A stretch of DNA of 64,000 nucleotides from Lineus longissimus (taxonomy: Eukaryota > Nemertea > Pilidiophora > Heteronemertea > Lineidae), in NCBI RefSeq assembly GCF_910592395.1, contig NC_088315.1:13995808-14059807 (forward strand), read 5' to 3'. The position numbers and the translations under genes were made by a program. Numbering within the stretch: the stretch's first letter is position 1; the number at the start of each line of letters is the position of its first letter. Below the pieces are notes generated by a model. That model was not told where the DNA came from, ran no database searches, and worked only from the letters and a program-made list of their open reading frames with translations. Positions 11,920 to 24,077 of the stretch are shown here, piece after piece.

Positions 11920-12625
11920 ATAAAACGGCCAGGGGCCATTGTGCTCACCGCATAGATATTTGGTAATTTGAAATTCATCCTGGTTAAGAAACATGCTACA
12001 TGTATAGTATAGATCAAACCAAAGTCGGTATGACATGTGGTGTATCGTTGCTTGGAGTAACTACCATAAAAAAATAATCGAAAACAAGTCACTAATATGC
12101 GAGATATTGCACTTTTTACCTTTTTTAGTTTTGGCCTCCTGGTGGCAAAGTCGAGAATCAGATCAGATCGAAATTCGGTGTCTGAGGTTGCATGATGTAG
12201 GGAGTTATGTGTACCAAATTTCGGTTAAGAAACGTTCCGTAGTTACAATCAAACGGACAATTTACGCCATTTGACCTCTGTAACCTTGAAAAGTAGGTCA
12301 AATCAAAAACCCGTAAGATATGTGATGTATCCTTGCTAGGAGAACCTACCATAAAAATGTTATCGAAAAGAAGTCACTGATAAGAGAGATATCACACTTT
12401 TTAGGTTTCCACTTCTGGCCCCCCTGGGGCCAAGTCAAGAATTAGATCGGACCGAATGTCCGTGTCAGAGATCACTTGACCTGGGGAGTCCTGTGTGCAA
12501 AGTTTCAAGCTCATAGCTTTAGCGGTTAAGAAACGTGCCACTGTTTTTGAAACAGGATACAGACCACGACGGCGACGACGGGCGATGGACACTGCGCTGT
12601 TGTAAAGACTCCCCTATGGTGAGCC
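11920..12625 (+). mobile_element. GCTCACCG-family modular element, copy 1
   Basis: Head AAACGGCCAGGGGCCATTG plus GCTCACCG. Then about two ~300-bp modules: CCATTTGACCTCTG, AACCTACCATAAAA, a GGCC-CCTGGTGGC-like block and AAGAAACGTGCC. The tail is GACGGCGACGACGG, ending CCCCTATGGTGAGCC then AAAAA. No coding capacity. Confidence 0.85.
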
Positions 12626-13546
12626 AAAAAGGTAATCCTGAAACAAACAGCTTGTATGTGATAAGTATTAATGCCGTGGATATACCATTGCATGGATGAT
12701 AAAGTAGGAGCGAGGCCCTTTCGATTGTTGTCTTCATATCTCCAATAAGTGCCCACGGATGACTGCACACCATTGTCTTGAAAAGGACATGCAGAAATCT
12801 CATTTTTCCAAGTCACCAGACCTATTTCTTCCATTCTTTTCAGGTTGTGTTATGCAGGCGTATCCCTGGTGAGTACGTACATGAATTAAATGTGGAAGAA
12901 GAGTGTCTTACCCGATTATCAGTTCACTGGTTAACTTAAAGCTAGCGTTCGTGGCAAAAATTGTTTTGAACAACCGGGCCATGCAGTGTAATTTTTAACT
13001 CACGACGTACCGACGCCGTTAAAACGTAGTCAATGGAGAGTGATGATCCCAAGGCTTCACCGTGAACCCAAGGCTACACGGCTTTCTCTAATTCGCATTG
13101 GACGGAAGCAACATTGTCTGACTAACAAGCATTCAAACCGCACGCTGGGTAGTCTACATCATTTCCTGTGTTGCAAAGAAATATCGTACAAGCACTACAA
13201 TGATTTGATCTTCGCTGAACAGATTCATATAGCATACGTCATCAAGCTCACCTAGAGCAGGAGGAACTTGAAGCTGGCCAATTTGTCTACAAATTCAGGA
13301 TTCCCTGTTGGCGAGGCAGGTCGGCGCTGCTTGTTGAAAAATCGATACACTTATACGTCGAAAAATCTGAGGGCGAAATCTCATTCGCACAAAATGTAAC
13401 ATTGACCCTTTCTGGACGGGGATTGGAGAAATATCGTTTATTCAGCTCGTCAGGGAGGAAAACAAAATTTTGGAACAGCAAACAATTTTAAAAATTTCTT
13501 ATTGGACCTTTTCATAATGAAGTCGTCTTCCAAGTCGGAAGCTAAT
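12626..13546. other. Gene-less stretch
   Basis: Lies between a modular element and the Harbinger remnant. Only short frames that resemble nothing known. Confidence 0.4.
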
Positions 13547-15423
13547 AGGGTGGTTTCGCAGGCGCACGGATAGCGCGACGTGAACAATTAGCAGCGGTGA
13601 CGTCATCACTACTTGCGGTGTCGTGACGTCGTACGCAACGTCCCTTCGCGTAAACGGAGGGAAAAGACGGATAGCGGGCTCGATACACGTAAGTCTAAAC
13701 GGACAGCAAAATTGACGAATTTTCACTGACACAGAAGTCGTACATCCTGAGTAGCACCTGTAATAGTTATTAGGAATATTGTGCTGCAAATAAATGGCTT
13801 TTGTAGTCGATATCGCCTATCCTTGCAGGCGAAAAAAGATGATGAAGTGCGGTTGCCGATGTTTCACTCCCATGGATGTACACTTGACACTTGTGCCGCA
13901 TGCATTTCATGCATGTCATGATGTGGATATTTCCCCGGCCATCCATGGTCATGATGATGATGGAATGTGTTGTCTTGTGTGTTCATGTTGTGAAGGCAGG
14001 TCTAGAGTGGTGCACGGGTGTGGCACAGCCAGGGGCAGGCTCTGTAAACTATTATGCATTGACAGAGCACAGGAATGTCATCTTTACGGAATCTGAATTC
14101 GTTCCAACATTGATCGTCCGTGTAAGTCTCTAAATCGAATCTAGGCAACGCTGGATCATATGTTACCCCCCTTGGCACCGCCATTTCTTCAAAAAGTAGG
14201 TACACAAACTCATCATCTTCATTTTCAATCGCCAAATGCAAGAGTTCTCCGAGTGCCGCCATTTTCAAAATTCGCGGCACCTAGACTTAAACGTAACCGT
14301 TTTCTCGGGTAGTTGATAAAGCTTGGAATCAGTGAAACCTTGGAAACACTGATAAACCTTGGAATATTCAATGTAAACCATGGAATCACTGTGCAAATAG
14401 CGCGGGAAATCGGGTGCGTTCCTTCCACGATTTATACCCTCCCAACTGACAGTCTCGTCCCAGCTGACTTTATTGATAGCAATTTGCCAGTTAGTTCAGA
14501 AGCCAACATTTTTAATGTGGAGGATGACGTCATCAATTGGCAATGCGCTGTGGTCGTTAAAATATTTTATTTCTCTTCAATGGAAGCAAAAATTAGTTTT
14601 TATGATTGTTTTGTATTCCATAGACGATAAAGTATTATGCTCGGTACTAGATGCACGAGATCATAGGACAAACACACACGTGAATAAAAAAACCGCTTAG
14701 AACTGGTGACGTCACAAAGATCTCTGCATCCCTCGATGCGTACTGGAAGATGTAAGAAATCGCTCACGGCGAAGGAAATTTTCATCCGCAAACTTCGGTA
14801 ATAAACATACATGACTAGGCTTCTTTTATTCATCGTTTGTTATAAAATATCAGTCAATCATAGACAATTAGGCCTAGACATAGTCGTCAACCTTATCCAT
14901 GCATAATGCATGACAGGCCCCCAATTTTCTCTGTATCACCCTGTATGAACAGACCGATCCGTAGTTCAAATAGGCCCCGCGTGGTGGTGGCGTATTTATA
15001 AGCGGAGCGCTATTGGTTCATATTATGGGTGTGTGGTGGGCGTGTCTTCCCATATTTGGGAGATCAGTACTGTACACTGGAGGCGAGGTACAACTGAGTT
15101 GTTCTAAAATATAGACTATTGAATCGGATATGCGACAGATTTCTAAATTACCATAAAATTCCGATCTGATCATGTAAGAATAAGCTCCAAATGTTGATTC
15201 GTAACCACGTTAGGTTCGAATGGCATTATTTCATGTTTTTATGCATTTTTAGGACTGATTCCAAGGTTTATCACTGGTTCCAAGGTTTCACTGATTCCAA
15301 GCTTTATCAACTACCGTTTTCTCGTGCGCAGCGAAACCACCAAAATGACGCAGCAGTAAATAAAACGGTTACGTCTAGCTAAACGTTCACGTCGTGCTAT
15401 CCGTGCGCCTGCGAAACCACCCT
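13547..15423 (-). mobile_element. PIF/Harbinger DNA transposon remnant
   Basis: Outer inverted repeats of about 40 bp begin AGGGTGGTTTCGCAGGCGCA at the left and mirror it at the right. AAT stands on both sides (13544-13546, 15424-15426), a possible 3-bp target duplication. A second inner inverted pair (GTTGATAAAGCTTGGAATCA) lies at about 14311 and 15310. A transposase N-terminus is encoded on the minus strand at 14002-14280. The catalytic part is missing, so the copy is non-autonomous. Confidence 0.75.
14002..14280 (-). pseudogene. PIF/Harbinger transposase N-terminal fragment
   Basis: The frame starts MPRILKMAALGELL and contains FDLETYTDDQC followed by FRFRKDDIPVLCQC. This is the recognisable region ahead of the DDE nuclease in PIF/Harbinger (HARBI1-like) transposases. 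The frame runs about 15 further codons of non-matching sequence and stops. None of the three catalytic acidic motifs is present, so it cannot be an active transposase. It lies inside the inverted-repeat element 13547-15423, which supports the assignment. Read by eye only. Confidence 0.65.
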
Positions 15424-16880
15424 AATGATCGCCGCACACAGACGACGAATAGTGCTCAGCCTTATTTGGCACAGCCACGAAAAATTTCCGTCTGCGCGGC
15501 ATTATTCGAGCTTGCGCCACATTGCACAGCCATATTTTTAAAATCAGATCAGTTTGATATCAAGCGCCTATTTCGCACAGCTTGTACGTGTGGCCGATGT
15601 CACGATGGAGCCAATCACAAAGCGCCTTTACGTCACATGACTCTCACCTGTTGCTGGTACCGTAAAGCCATTGCTGGCCACAGATTGCCTTTTATCAATG
15701 TAATTATCAGTTTACGCAGATGAGTGCAAAATTATGTGGCAACATATTTTTCATCATTCTCCAAAGCAGCGTAATTCCATTGCACGTGTAGTGCGTGTAT
15801 AATGTACACACTTGATTTTTTTCAGACAGAGACTTGAAATGCAATATTGCAAACTTTTAACCCACAAAAAGTATTTTAGTTTCGTGGATGGGGTATTTCA
15901 CCACATTTAGCCTAATACCATTAGGCCCCGCGTGGTAGCGCTGAGGCGGCCGCTGCTGGGGCCTAATTCTAAGCGATTTTGATCTTGTGAGCCTTGACCA
16001 GAATGGGAGGATCTTCGGCTAGGAATAAATTTTAGTGTTTTAACGACGCAAAATCTTTTCTAACGGTTGGTTTTTCATATGAGTTGACTGTTTCGGTCAT
16101 AAACTACACAAATTTGTTTGTTAGTATTGACAAGCAGATTCAATTCAATAAAATATTCCATGTTTGAAAATCGACGACCAACTTCTGTTATATAGGTTGT
16201 CCCTTCATATAAGCTCCCGCCAAGAGCCAGTGTGTAACCACTATTTGCCAGTTCCGGGCCACTCTCTGTAATGTAATCAAGAGAGTGGTTGGAGTCACTC
16301 CAGATATTATCACATAGGATATGAGTTGTAATTTCTCTGGATAGGGGGAACTGCAAGAGTGGTTCGCTATTTGAGTACATCATAGCCTGCAGTATTTTTG
16401 AACTGCGAACATGCGAACATACGAACATCCGCAAATTTCTTGCTCTGAAGAAAACGTCCCAGTAAAAATGTGGATGTCCCAAAGATTATAAAAAATATAG
16501 CAATAAAATTTAGGGGCCTACCTAAATCATTGTTATTATCAGCAGCCGAGCAGCAGCAGCAGCAGCATTTCAGCCAGCTTCATCGCATAGTAAAAGAGAC
16601 ATAACATCAGTTCTACAATTCGTCTTCATGTTGATTTGCAGTCCTTTATGCTCGCAGGTCCTTTATGCCCGCGAAAAAGAGAAGGCCCTAGTCCGGAATT
16701 CGTTTAACTGCGAGGTAACCGGGGAAAAAAACGTTATGAAAATATGGGAAAGTCTGGATATTTACGGAAATGCAGCTCAACGGCTATTGACAATAAGAGA
16801 TATAGTGCTGATTTACAGCAGAGGAAATTAATTTTGAGACTGATTGACAAATTCAAATCAATTCTTGCTGTGATGCATAT
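15424..16880. other. Gene-less stretch with an (AGC)n run
   Basis: An (AGC)n microsatellite lies at about 16546-16566. A 135-codon minus-strand frame at 16075-16482 has no recognisable domain and no clear splice partners. Otherwise nothing identified. Confidence 0.4.
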
Positions 16881-19151
16881 AAGGTAAAATGGGGTATTTG
16901 CAGCCCCGGTCTAATTGTAGCCCCTGGCAATGTTTTTGATTCATATTCCAGTAACCATGGAATTATTCAGCCAACGTAAGAATGAATATGAAAGAGGTGA
17001 CTCTTGAGCATCACAACATAAATAGTGTTGGATTATGCAACAGGTTATGTAAGAGCATTGGCTATAAGAAGTAAACAAATCAGACACATGCACAAAAAAG
17101 TTGGGATCGAAATTTTTGCAGGTATTGATATATTTGAAACTTGGATCAAGTGATCAGTATTGAGTGTAGAGAATGTTGTATGCGGCATTTGATGTAATTA
17201 TCAAAATTAAATTTTTCAGAGACACTTTTCTGACCAAGGTATCCTCGGGTTATTTGTAGCCCCTTTCAAAAGCTCAATATATCCTGTCATAACTCATGAA
17301 GATGCTAGGTTTCTTTATATTTATACCTGAAGTACAGTGGAACCCCGGTCGGCGACCACCTCAGTAACGCGACCACCCCGCGAACACGACCAAAATTCTC
17401 CGGTCTCGAATGGTTTTCTCTCTAATTCCCATTAACTGGCCCTCGCTAACACGACCACCCCGGTACCCAAACCGCGACCACCAGCTTGGTCGGTCCCAAA
17501 CTGCAAATTAACCCCGCTAACGCGACCATGAGGCCTAATTGCCGTAATCAACCATGACCGCATCGTATCAATTGGCACCTTCTCGCAAATCCGTGTTGAT
17601 AGTTAGCACCTCGAACACAATGACCATGGGAATCCATATGAAAATAAATGATGTGTGAGTGAGTTTGATCAAATGTAAGCGCAAATAAAATGAAGAATAA
17701 ACTTTCTTTTCGACTCACGGTTTGTTTTCATCATTTAGTATTAAATGATGTCAAGAGGCATGCGCACGTAGTTTTTAGGACAAATAAATTATGTTGATTA
17801 GTAAGAGTACCAATACTCAAAGTAAAGAATGCTTACTACGTCGTAATATTGATAAAATACGTTTTTAAAAAGATGATTTAATCAGTACCAGTTCAAATTG
17901 GCTGAAGTTAAAGCAGGAAGACATCAGGAAGAATTCTCAACATCTTCTCACATCACCTCTCTCAATGTTAGCGGGAATATTAGCTTGACATCAAGAAGGG
18001 CAGCTGCCGATGGTGTGAATAACATGCTTGCTCTAATTAGCATGCTCAAGTTTTAATGTAATGTTTGGTCTAATTAGCTCTCGTCAGTTTATTTACTCAT
18101 TTACATAAGTTGTAAATTAAACGCAAAACACTCAAGAAAATGATTTTTTATTCGTAATATACACACAAAATTATCGAATCACCCGGTGGCGTAGTCATTA
18201 ATGCATGTCAATGTACACACAGCATATCTGCCAGGACGATGTTTTGGCGGGAAAACCTACTTATCATTCTTAAATTCACTAACGCGACCACCCCGGTAAC
18301 ACGACCACTTCGGCTTAGTCCCTTGGGTGGTCGTGTTACCGGGGTTCCACTGTATATTATTTGATCATAAATCTGCCCGATTTAGATAAAATGTTAACCC
18401 TTTATGTACCAACAATGATATATTTGAGGTTTAATACTAGTTTATCTAATATTATTTCGAAATAATGTTCATATTTTCAAAGTTACTGGTGTCTCTAGTT
18501 AAAGTCACACCATTGACTAGATAGCAGCATTTCTTATGGTACATTGCATTACCGTTTAGTGATGCCAGCTATAGTTGGAGTTGATACATGACCCATACCT
18601 GAAACTACAGTTTTTAATGGAGCACGACAAGACCGTCAGTTAATTCAGAATATCACAAGATGTTGTCTGACACAAGGTGTAATTACAACAGAGGTGATAA
18701 ATAGAACCTTGTGTTTTTACACCAGTTTAAAATTCATCTGATTTGCGACGATATTGTTTAAATTGTTGGTAAGTGATTGCATCGAACATCCCTTAATGTG
18801 TAAATACCGTTTGATACCAACAAAATCTCGTCGTCAAACTATATTGGAATAATACGGAAAGTTTTATAACCAATAAAGACCATAAAGCTGTGAAAAAAAT
18901 GTTCTTATACATAAAAACATGCAAATTTAAATTTTAGTCAAGGCCACAGGGTATTTGTAGCCCCTGACCACGAGTCTTGTATTGTCTCTCAGAGGCATTG
19001 TTTTAGGTTAAGTGTCCTAAATTGCAGGCTGTAAAATTGGAAGAAGTGCCACTACAAGATGCTCGCCGGTTTTAGTGAATCTGCCTGGAAATCTATTGCG
19101 TAACCAAAGTTATAGGTGAAAAAGAAGCTACAATTACCCCCATTTTACCTT
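16881..19151. mobile_element. 2.3-kb element with AAGGTAAAATGGGG ends, full copy
   Basis: Ends AAGGTAAAATGGGG (16881-16894) and its reverse complement (19138-19151). The neighbouring 8 bp (ATGCATAT / ATGTATCA) agree only partly, so the target duplication is unclear. The motif GTATTTGTAGCCCC recurs several times inside. A pogo/Tigger-like element is inserted at 17335-18352. A second, rearranged copy lies at 61025-63513. No transposase frame. Confidence 0.65.
17335..18352. mobile_element. pogo/Tigger-like non-autonomous element
   Basis: Ends CAGTGGAACCCCGGT and ACCGGGGTTCCACTG are flanked by TA (17333-17334, 18353-18354). Sub-terminal repeats of AACGCGACCACCCCGGTA lie at both ends. These ends and the TA duplication are typical of pogo/Tigger Tc1-mariner relatives. 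1018 bp, no transposase frame. Confidence 0.85.
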
Positions 19152-20481
19152 ATGTATCATTTTCAACATTGTCTGAAGATGGCACTACTATTCGCACTAA
19201 TAGTAAAACGTCAACACAGCAGATTATGGGTCAACTATATTCACGTAAACATGCTTGTCCTAGATTTGTGAATGATCACGAGCGTATGAATCAGAATATT
19301 CTAGAAATGAGCTGCACTATCAATCTCGCCCGCAGCCACAAACAAGAATCAGCCCATATATCAGGCTGTGTTATTAGAACCGCAATTAAGATGAGAACGA
19401 GGTGTAATGTGCTGGTGCGCATGCTCGTGCTATATTCCACTATGATATCTACCAATCAGAGAAATATTCTTCATTCATCTGTATATGATAGCCATCTTCA
19501 TATCTCAAAACATTTTCTTGAAGATTGGAGGGTTATGACGTAATCTGTTCATTAAGGAGTAAAAAGCAGTGGCCTGAAATGCGAAATTCCTTGCTTGACC
19601 TGAAATTATTGTCAATTTCTGGGAGAAATACAAAGGAATTCAGAGACATTGGATAGAAACGGTGTGTGGTCATCTTTGGAGCAAGAGGACACTGGCAAAA
19701 GACCAAACTATAGGCTATTTGGAAGAAAGACAGACTTTGCATGAACGCGGAGCTCGATACTTACATTGAAAATTGCTGCGTATAAAAGGACGAACTAGGT
19801 AGGTTAACTTTTCTCTTTGACCAATTTCTCACTGTTCTTACTTCGTCCGTTTATTGTTTGACAGCGAGAATCGAGAGTCGTCTGCTTGCCCTCAATAATA
19901 TATACACGGATGAATTTTTATGACCTGAACACGTTGACATTTGCTACGCTTTTATCGCAATTGCAACAGTTTGCAAGATGTACCTTGCCTCATAGATCAA
20001 TGTGGTGATTCTGCCCCATAAGCCAACTAAAAAGACGACCGAACGTAAAAAAAGTATGTCGCAATAATCGCCAGTGCGCATGTGCGTAAAATCCTTCTTA
20101 TGAACGTACCCCGCCATCGGTCACACCACAACGAGAGACAAACAATATGACGTTATTATAACTCGAATTTTTCAGATTTTTGATTAAGCAATATTGTAAA
20201 TATTGTTATAGGCCCTATGCTTTTTCCTGATCAAGATCAGGCCTTCTGATGACTCTCAATGGCAACTAACGCTGGCTCGATCTGTTGTCTGTGTTTATTT
20301 CTTGGAACAGCTGGTTTCATGGAATATTCCAGAGTTGTTTTGACACGTGAGAAACGCCAACAAATGTTATACGGATATTCAAGAGCCACCTAAATGTTTA
20401 AACTATAGAGTCTGCAAAGGGCGTTTTGTCTTTGAAAACTACCGGAAAATTGAATCACTGGCATAATATACAGTTAATTTA
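19152..20481. other. Gene-less stretch
   Basis: A 124-codon plus-strand frame at 19169-19543 resembles no family known to me and has no clear splice signals. No repeat boundary recognised. Confidence 0.35.
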
Positions 20482-20896
20482 GGATGTGTAATCACCGGCT
20501 TCCCATCGAAACGGGGAGACATACGGGCATCCCACGAGGAGAACGACTATGTCTCTTTTGTGTAATAATGGTATTGGTGACGAGTATCATTCACTGCTTG
20601 AATGTTATGTTGTTACAGCAATTAGAAAGATTGCCTGTCAACGTATTATTGTTCACAACCAAATGTCATCAAAAGGAAAAGTTTGTTCAAAAGTCTTTTT
20701 TTGTCAAATTAGCCAAATTCCTTCTGGCGTTCTTATCTACATCTCAACCCCTTTGCCTGTCAACCCTTGATCGAATATGTTGTATAACGTCTGCCACCAT
20801 TGCATACTATATCGTTTATGTATTTTTCTCTCTACTTTTAACTAAGCTGGGAATAAATTCAACTGATTTGAATTGAATTGAATTGAAATTGGTAGC
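20482..20896 (+). pseudogene. LINE 3' end fragment, frameshifted
   Basis: Encodes NHRLPIETGRHTGIPRGERL followed, after a frameshift near 20550, by LLCNNGIGDEYHSLLECY. Together these form the Cys/His-rich C-terminus of a LINE protein, like the one at 55924-57993 (IETGRHCGL ... CEIC ... H..C). It ends in a (TTGAA)n tail near 20868-20888, as LINEs with microsatellite tails do. Confidence 0.7.
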
Positions 20897-21449
20897 AACA
20901 ATTGGCTGAGGCTAGCTGCAACATGTCGCATCTGTAGAAATCGCGTGGTTTGGCGTGGTGTCACCATTTTGATGCGCAGATGTGTGAATTCTAAAACGGT
21001 AATCCCCACCGTCATATGCCCATCACCTGAGCCTCGTGTCGTCAATGGCGCGCCATTATATTGCAAACAATCCTGGACGTGTGTACAGGGATAAACGGTA
21101 TTGCTTGCAATGTAGATAATTTGGGCATTTCTCTCTTGTGTTGGTTTTTGGAAATTCAAGTGACCTGATTGTTTATTCATGACAGTGACTTTTAATCGAT
21201 CAATACGCTCATTCATAACGCTTATTGGGTGAGTTTCGAAAAGTGAACTCCTTCTGACACTTTTATTATACACTCGCATGAAAAAACTAGCAGGGAAAGC
21301 TGTTCAACTCGAATCTTTGAAATGCGTGTAAGGTACAGCCATTGAGGTGTACTACATTATATAACAAAACTGACATTAATGTTGAACCCATTGGAGCCTT
21401 ACAATGTACATGTATATGTACATCAGAAAGTACTTTACTACGAACTTTC

Positions 21450-22240
21450 ACTAGTAGGAGGCTATTTCCGACTTGTTAAAGATTTCGCTCTGATCACATC
21501 ACGCCTGTCCTGAAGGAATTGCACTGGCTGCCGGTGGAGCAAAGAATGATTTACAAGTTGTTGGTCCTGGTCTACGGAGCGATACATGGCACAGCCCCCG
21601 GGTACCTTTGCAGCCTCATCACTCCCCACGTGCCAACCCGGCCACTAAGATCAGGGTCGCAGGATATTATAACTCAGCCAACATATAGACTCAAAACGTT
21701 TGGTGGGAGAGCATTCGAGATTCTTGCTCCCCAAATGTGGAACACTTTGGACGCCACACTGCGACAAGAGACCTCATTGGCCACATTCAAAAGTTCTCTA
21801 AAGACATTTCTATTTCGAGACTATTTCGGGGTGTGATTCAAACTAGGTGGGGAGCGCCACAGAACATTGCGACAGTGATATGGGGCGCTATAGAAATGCT
21901 AATTCTATCTATCTATCTATCTATCTCTTATTTTCCTGATTGATCCGACAAAAGTCTGACATTGTCCAACCTTCCCCGAAAGGTCGGATTTCTAGAAAAC
22001 CTGTGAAAAATACCAGGGCTTCCCAAAATGGCGCACCAAAGGCATGTGTTGAATGGGGTTAATGAGGTGTGAGCCAAACACTCAGAGTGTCCTAATTTTG
22101 GAAGCCCTGCTGGTATTTTTCACAGGTTTTGAGAAATCTGACCTTTCACTTCAGGGAAATGTCGGACTTCTGTCTGATGAAACAGGAAAAAGTTAGAGAA
22201 ACGGTTAAAAAGTCCGAAAAAGTCTCCTACTGGTGTTACG
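21450..22240. mobile_element. Foldback element FB1 (interrupted by a LINE)
   Basis: The left arm begins TAGTAGGAGGCTATTTCCGA and the right arm ends in its inverse (CTCCTACTGGTG). Long paired arms contain GACAAAAGTC, GAAAAATACCAGGGCTTCCC and a GGGGTTAATGAGGTGTGAGC block. Same family as 23250-23595 and 27130-27660. The LINE fragment 21487-21927 interrupts the left arm. Confidence 0.75.
21487..21927 (+). mobile_element. CR1/L2-like LINE 3' fragment
   Basis: Encodes the C-terminal segment downstream of reverse transcriptase (HITPVLKELHWLPVEQRMIY ... GTAPGYL ... GGRAFEILAPQMWNTLD ... FKSSLKTFLF) and stops at 21836. It ends in a (TCTA)n tail. 5'-truncated, as usual for LINE insertions. The related foldback copy at 23250 lacks it, so it came after the duplication. 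Confidence 0.85.
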
Positions 22241-23249
22241 AGCCTTTAATCTTAGCTATCAAAAGGGCAATGCACCATGTACAATCCAAATGTCATCAAA
22301 ATGAAAAGTTTGCTCCAAGGTAATTTTTTTGTAAAATGAGCCAAATTCCTTCTGATGTTCTAATCATCTCAACCCCTTTACCTGTCAACCCTTGATCGAC
22401 AATGTTGTAACGTCTGCCACCATTGCATACTATACCCTTTATGTTTTTTTTCTGTACTTTTAACTAAGTTGGGAATGAATTTAATTGAATTGAATTGAAT
22501 TGAAATTGGCAGCAACAATTGGCTGAGGCTAGCTGCAACATGTCGCATCTGTAGAAATCGCGTGGTTTGGCGTGGTGTCAAAAGCAAATGGCACCATTTT
22601 GATGCGCAGATATGTGAATTCTAAAACGGTAATCCCCACCGTCATATGCCTATCGCCATAGCCCTGCCCCGTGACGTCAATGGCGCGCCATTATATTGCA
22701 AACAATCCAGGACGTGTGTACTGGGATAACAGGTGTGCAAGGGATAGTAGTCCTAGGGATGATAGTCCGTGTAACAATAGCCCGCATTGCTAAATGTTTT
22801 GGTTAGGGTTAGCGGTACAATAGATCATGCTGCTTAATTGGTCAAATACAATGCTACCGGACTATGACTTCAGGGGGACTATATCCGCTGTCACACCGGT
22901 ATTGCCTGCATTGTAGATAATTTGGACGTTTCTCTCTTGTGTTGGTTTTTGGAAATTCAAGTGACCTGATCTTTTATTCATGACAGTGACTTTAAATCGA
23001 TCAATACACTCATTCATAACGTTTGTTGGGTGAGTTTCAAAAAGTGAACACCGTCTGACACTTTCATTTTACACTTCAATGAACAAGTAGCAGGGAAAAT
23101 ATGTTCAACTCGAATCTTTGAAAAGTGTGTCAGGTGCAGCTATTGAGGAGCACTACATTATATAACGAACCGACATTGATGTTGAACCCATTGGAGCCTT
23201 ACAATGCACATGTAGATCAGAAAGTACTTTACTACGAACTTACACTAGT

Positions 23250-23595
23250 AGGAGGCAATTTCCGACTTCTCAACAGTTTCTCTTATTTCCTAATTTATCT
23301 GACAAAAGTCTGACATTGTCCAACTTTTCCCAGAAAGGTCGGATTTCTAGAAAATGTCTGATGCGCTATTTTGGGAAGCCCTAGTATTTTTCAAAGGCAT
23401 GTGTTGAGTGGGGTTAATGAGGTGTGAGCCAAAAACTCAGAGTGACCTAATTGATTGAGCTAGTATTCAATTAGCGTCACTCTGGGTGCAGTGTTTGGTT
23501 CACATCTCATTAACCCCATTTAATATACACCTTGCTCCGCCCTAATTTTTGAAGCCCTGCTGGTATTTTTCAGAGGTTTTGAGAAATCTGACCTC
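23250..23595. mobile_element. Foldback element FB2
   Basis: Left arm TAGTAGGAGGCAATTTCCGA with the same internal landmarks as FB1. The right arm ends early, at GAGAAATCTGACC, so the copy is truncated. Confidence 0.65.
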
Positions 23596-23920
23596 ATTCA
23601 ATGTGAATGACAATAGATCAACAGATTAGGGCCTTACAAATTAATTAAATTTACCGTAACGCGCTTATTATCTGATACGTTAGCTTTGGGATGGGTGATC
23701 CTCAGTCAGGGCTTCCGCTGGACCACCAAAATATAAATTTCAAGGTTCTCACATATGTTTGGAGCGTCCCTATAAATGTTGTCTTTGAATAGATTTCCAA
23801 TTACCAAGGTTCTTTTGCGGCAGAGAAGATGTTTTTCAGAGGTGTGCCACCTGCCAAACCGTAATACAGTACCACTATTGATTCTTTTTCAGGTAGCCGA
23901 AAACACCAAGCTCATAGAAA

Positions 23921-24077
23921 ATGAAAAGAGAGACGGCACTGTTTATCATCCCATATATTTGGGCCATTCTTTTTCTGGTGCCAATATTTGGTGGGCGCTG
24001 TCCTGGCGGAACGGACTCTTACTATAACCAAGAGTCAAACCAATGGGCGTGTTGCGTTGATATAACTTGTGACAAAG
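23921..24077 (+). CDS. TNFR exon 1: signal peptide and first cysteines
   Basis: Spliced exon begins at 23893 after TTCTTTTTCAG; coding starts at 23921. It encodes the signal peptide and RCPGGTDSYYNQ ... ACCVDITCDK. Donor GTGAGA, phase 1. Confidence 0.87.

Larger units (their letters stand above)
20660..23595. repeat. Direct tandem duplication of a ~1.3-kb unit
   Basis: Sequence from about 20660 to 21486 recurs from about 22285 to 23285. It includes the LINE tail, the TGGCTGAGGCTAGCTGCAAC block, a CAATGGCGCGCCATTATATT block and the TTGGAGCCTTACAATG block. Each unit is followed by a foldback element (21450-22240; 23250-23595). The second copy has a ~150-bp insertion near 22735-22890, and the first has a later LINE insertion. 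Confidence 0.75.

Noticed and set aside
16075-16482. 135-codon minus-strand frame
   Set aside because: Longest unexplained frame in its region, but no domain and no partner exons; not strong enough to call.
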